From Bacteroidaceae bacterium (lineage in GTDB: Bacteria; Bacteroidota; Bacteroidia; Bacteroidales; Bacteroidaceae): DNA of 36,314 nucleotides. The stretch is taken from contig JAKSLN010000014.1 in the NCBI GenBank assembly GCA_024401165.1, positions 1 through 36,314 of the forward strand, given 5' to 3'. Positions within the stretch are counted from its first letter, which is position 1. Every line of letters starts with the position of its first letter. The notes beneath the pieces were generated by a model. The model was not told the DNA's origin. It ran no database searches and worked only from the letters and a program-made list of their open reading frames with translations. A program made the translations under genes and the position numbers. Below are positions 33,214 to 36,314 of this stretch, in pieces.

Positions 33214-35967
33214 ATGAAGTACTTTAAACTCAATATATTGGCCATTCTCTCGCTCGTGACGGGTCTTTGCGCCTGCACAGTCGATGAACCACAGTTGAAC
33301 GAATCGGCACGAAGCATCTCGGCTACCATTATGGACCATGGCACACAGACGCGCGCCATTGTGCTCGACAATCCTGGCACACGCCTCGACATCTATTGGC
33401 ACCAGAATGACCATATTGGCCTCTTTGGCACAGGCGGCTCCAATGTCGATTACGCCTTGTCCGACTATTCCTTGTCGGCCGGCAGTAAGACTGCAAGATT
33501 CGTGACCACTGAAGAGAAGATTCCAACTGGCGAGATACTGGCTTACACTCCTTATCAGGCAGGAACCACCAGCAGCGATGGCAAGATCTACGTAGACGTG
33601 CCATCCGAGCAGACATTCACATGGGCGAAAGGAGTGGCACAGCCCGACCCAAGTGCCAACCTGATGCTTGCACGCGGAACCAGAGGTGGGGGACTGTCCT
33701 TCTACCCGGTAATGGCAGTGCTGAAGATAGGCAAGCAGTTCGATAAGGATGTCTCCCTGAAAAGCGTGGAATTCAGCGACTTGGACAAACAACCTGTATG
33801 TGGGTCGGCAGCGCTGTCGTGGAAGGACGGTGTCCCAACGTGCGAAATGGTAGGCAGTGGCGACGTAATCACACTTTCGGGGCCACAACCCCTCTCCATA
33901 AGCGAGAACGAGGTTCGCGTCTTCTACCTCACAATACCTGCCCGCCATTACAGCAAAGGCTTCCAGATAACTTTTGTCACTACAGACGGAGAGCGCATAT
34001 CACAGACCGTCGGAGCAACACACGGCAAGGACATGCAGGCAGGAGTGCTGTATCCTGTTGGAGATTTGGCACCGGACGTTGTGGATGTTGACGGCAAATG
34101 CGAACTGAAGCCCAACACCATCATGATGACACCTGAGAATCTGGACAAGATCACCATAAAGGATAAACGCTACCAGCGGCTCACCAACGTCGACGGCGGC
34201 GAGCTACTTGATGCTCACGGCAGACCTATGGGCGGCTACAAAATGGAATTGGAGGTCGGCAAAGACCTGCATCCTGCCGAAGGCGGTTGGATGATTTTCA
34301 ACCAGCCATCGGACGACCTGCCCAACGGCGGAGTGTTCAAGATAGAGTCGGTAACCAAGGCTACCGACGACACCTATCGGGTAACAATCGTTACTGACCC
34401 CAACCCGTTTGCACCCTTCAAACTTTTGGAACTGGGCCAGCCCATGTACGACGAGAATGGGGTGTTTCATGAGGAAGCAGGTGTGCCACTCAATTTCAAT
34501 GGCAAACTGCGTGAGATAGTCGATGAAAATGGCGAGAGCATAGACTTCAGCCTCACGCCAAATGGCGAAATCGTCTTCACCGAAGAGGCTGTTGCCCAAA
34601 TGCTTGGAGTAGACAAACGCGCTGTATCCAGAGCCCATAACATGACTGTCAGCACGCCAAACTTCTCCATCTGCGCATCGGGCGATAATGCCGAAGCCAA
34701 TTTCTCGCCAAAGTTCGAGACAAGCGTAACCACGGCCGTCGGTGTCTTTGACGGAGAACTGCAATATATCTGTGCAAAGTTAGATCCAGTCTTCAAGCTC
34801 GAATCATCCTTTACGCTTAAGGCCGGCTTCTCCGTCAGCAAATCAGTCCATCTCGTGACCTTGGTGTTTTCCCCTATCGTTCTCCCTTGGGTCACCCTGC
34901 ACCTCGAAATAGATGTCAGCCTGACGGCAGCAGTTGGTGGTGAAATTACATTCCAAACCACTTTGTCATGCACGCAAGACTTAGGTTCATACACCATTGC
35001 ATACAACAAAGGCGACGGTTTCGCACTGAGGAAAAACCGCGAACCTTCGTTAGCGGGATATAACTTGCAGGAACCCACGTTAAGTGCAGGAGGCTCATTG
35101 TATGCACAAGCAGGAGTCACTGTCGTACCTTCCCTCTGCTTTTATGCCATGGCAAACATCGGCTTGTCCTGCGACATGAACATAAAGGCCGCGTATACTA
35201 GAACAGGAGGAGGAACTGTTGATACTTTTGGTGGAGCAAAGTTCACCATCGGGCCCGAAATGCAGATTATGCCATGCGTTGCATTAGGTGGACTGCTTCC
35301 TGTCAAGTGGGCTCACAACTTTAAGGAATTGACGCTGAAATTCACGCCAGACCCATGGTACGAACAATATTATCTGCCTGAATGTAAACCTGGCAAAATG
35401 AGAGAACTATTTATGCGCTACAAAACAACCCCCGGTTATTACGATATAATTCCATCTAGTCCAGGCAAGCCCGGATATGCTTCCTGGCTTAACATTGGGT
35501 TGGAGTCTGTCGACTATTCGGTTGCTTTATCGAAAAAATGTGCAACAGATATAGATGTATGTATGGCATATTACGAATTAACAAACTATGATGTGATTTT
35601 CTCCACCTTAGCAACCGACAGGGACAGAGAGATATATGCTCGAGGTCATGTCTTTGGGACATATTCATATATACATCCAAAAATGAATCCAGACGGCACA
35701 TCTCCATTCAAGCTCGTTGCTCTGCAGCACATCGGAACATATCCGGCACTTACAGAGAACCAAGATTTTTCTGGTACTATTGCTCCGCCGTCGGATCTTG
35801 CTTTCAAGACACACACTTATTACAAGGCAGTCCCTGTGATTGCTAGAGACAATAAAATTGAAGTTATGCTTGGTAATCTCATGACATGGGATGATTGGCC
35901 TGAAAGCTATATTTACATCCAGGGTTATTCCGATCCCAATGGCGTACCTTACGAAAGGTCGAATTAA
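33214..35967 (+). CDS. Large lipoprotein with fimbrillin-like N-terminus, 917 aa
   Basis: The start MKYFKLNILAILSLVTGLCA leads to Cys21 in an LCAC lipobox, followed by acidic VDE. Residues about 28-290 resemble the Mfa-like/fimbrillin family: early TQTRA, IYWHQNDHIGLFG, GEILAYTPYQ, LMLARGT, FYPVMAVLKI, VFYLTIPARHYSKGF and the closing GVLYPVGDL. Such proteins form or cap Bacteroidota surface fimbriae. The remaining 620 residues match nothing I know. They contain a beta-rich section with alternating hydrophobics (about 505-620, LKAGFSVSKSVHLVTLVFSP) and a Tyr/Pro-rich C-terminal part ending in VPYERSN, with no T9SS sorting signal. It may be a tip adhesin or an anchored enzyme. The upstream Met (33184) would break the lipoprotein signal, so 33214 is preferred. 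Confidence 0.8.
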   Translation: MKYFKLNILAILSLVTGLCACTVDEPQLNESARSISATIMDHGTQTRAIVLDNPGTRLDIYWHQNDHIGLFGTGGSNVDYALSDYSLSAGSKTARFVTTEEKIPTGEILAYTPYQAGTTSSDGKIYVDVPSEQTFTWAKGVAQPDPSANLMLARGTRGGGLSFYPVMAVLKIGKQFDKDVSLKSVEFSDLDKQPVCGSAALSWKDGVPTCEMVGSGDVITLSGPQPLSISENEVRVFYLTIPARHYSKGFQITFVTTDGERISQTVGATHGKDMQAGVLYPVGDLAPDVVDVDGKCELKPNTIMMTPENLDKITIKDKRYQRLTNVDGGELLDAHGRPMGGYKMELEVGKDLHPAEGGWMIFNQPSDDLPNGGVFKIESVTKATDDTYRVTIVTDPNPFAPFKLLELGQPMYDENGVFHEEAGVPLNFNGKLREIVDENGESIDFSLTPNGEIVFTEEAVAQMLGVDKRAVSRAHNMTVSTPNFSICASGDNAEANFSPKFETSVTTAVGVFDGELQYICAKLDPVFKLESSFTLKAGFSVSKSVHLVTLVFSPIVLPWVTLHLEIDVSLTAAVGGEITFQTTLSCTQDLGSYTIAYNKGDGFALRKNREPSLAGYNLQEPTLSAGGSLYAQAGVTVVPSLCFYAMANIGLSCDMNIKAAYTRTGGGTVDTFGGAKFTIGPEMQIMPCVALGGLLPVKWAHNFKELTLKFTPDPWYEQYYLPECKPGKMRELFMRYKTTPGYYDIIPSSPGKPGYASWLNIGLESVDYSVALSKKCATDIDVCMAYYELTNYDVIFSTLATDRDREIYARGHVFGTYSYIHPKMNPDGTSPFKLVALQHIGTYPALTENQDFSGTIAPPSDLAFKTHTYYKAVPVIARDNKIEVMLGNLMTWDDWPESYIYIQGYSDPNGVPYERSN

Positions 35968-36011
35968 ATAGTTAATTCAAGTTTCGCATGTTGTCACTTG
36001 CTCACTTTTAG

Positions 36012-36113
36012 GGAGTTAGCGGGAGTAAAAGGGAAGTTATCGCTTCGCTTAGGAAGTTAAAAGGACGAATGATTTAGCTTTTTGAGGAACTTCTCCTGTC
36101 GTCCGCTAACTCC
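36012..36113. repeat. Inverted repeat downstream of the fimbrillin-like gene
   Basis: GGAGTTAGCGG (36012-36022) is exactly inverted as CCGCTAACTCC (36103-36113), with an inner pair GGACGA/TCGTCC. The spacer carries GGGAAGTTA-type units like those at 23969-23995. The 35968-36314 gap has no gene. Confidence 0.65.
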
Positions 36114-36179
36114 AGTTAACTCCCGCTCGCTCCGGCCCTGTCCGGAGCAAAGGTGACAGTTTGATGAAAGACACCTGTG

Positions 36180-36259
36180 CAACACAAACAAAACAATCCA
36201 GAAAAAAGAAAGAGCCGGCACCCTCCTCCTAAAAGGGGAAAGGGTGCCGGTTTGTGTTG
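36180..36259 (+). terminator. Nested inverted repeat, probable terminator
   Basis: CCGGCACCCT (36215-36224) pairs with AGGGTGCCGG (36241-36250), followed by TTTGTGTT. An outer arm CAACACAAAC (36180-36189) pairs with GTTTGTGTTG (36250-36259), sharing base 36250 with the inner stem. It lies about 210 bases after the fimbrillin-like gene and may serve that or a gene to the right. Confidence 0.6.
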
Positions 36260-36314
36260 AAGGGTCAAAGAACCTGCCCTGAGCAACGTCGAAGGAATTA
36301 CACGCTCATTTAAG

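Overview
The window reads as the chromosome of a Bacteroidota, most likely a Prevotellaceae/Bacteroidales anaerobe. The evidence is a SprA-type T9SS translocon next to ruvA, a type III glutamine synthetase, a sodium-pumping methylmalonyl-CoA decarboxylase (the succinate-to-propionate route), BACON and fimbrillin-like lipoproteins, and several copies of the Bacteroidota -7 promoter box TAnnTTTG. No tRNA, rRNA, CRISPR array, integrase or transposase was seen.

Region 1 (1-5472, all minus strand) is an AT-richer accessory block of eight genes, mostly of unknown function. In transcription order they are: an acidic protein with a DUF4919-like tail, a 310-aa coiled-coil protein, a NADAR-family N-glycosidase homologue, a small DUF2795-like protein, a five-fold 19-residue repeat protein, two hypotheticals, and a protein with a sigma-70 region 2 that runs off the left edge. 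The sigma-like protein has no visible region 3 and carries instead a segment that is 50% identical over 36 residues to a segment of the 310-aa protein. Several genes share a nearly identical leader just before the start codon. This block looks like part of a mobile or phage/plasmid-derived locus and is the best candidate for an undescribed system.

Region 2 (5790-18136) is core. It holds a 6-pyruvoyl-tetrahydropterin-synthase-like protein with a zinc ribbon and no catalytic Cys, a bidirectional terminator, sprA (2631 aa) with ruvA just upstream on the minus strand, then a translationally coupled YfcE-type phosphodiesterase and secreted M14 carboxypeptidase on the plus strand, which converge on a MATE exporter.

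Region 3 (18162-22521) is the mmdA-mmdD-mmdC-mmdB operon, which decarboxylates methylmalonyl-CoA to propionyl-CoA and exports sodium. Its biotin carrier subunit has two complete biotinyl domains, which is unusual, and a structured spacer separates mmdA from mmdD.

Region 4 (22549-29406) holds a MINPP-like histidine phosphatase, xseA-xseB, a small membrane protein, a branched-chain aminotransferase and glnN; the last two have their own promoters. Region 5 (29420-36314) is a surface-polysaccharide/adhesin area: a GH51 arabinofuranosidase on the minus strand, then on the plus strand a strong promoter, a 28-codon leader ORF, a BACON lipoprotein and a 917-aa lipoprotein with a fimbrillin-like N-terminus. 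The window ends in inverted repeats.
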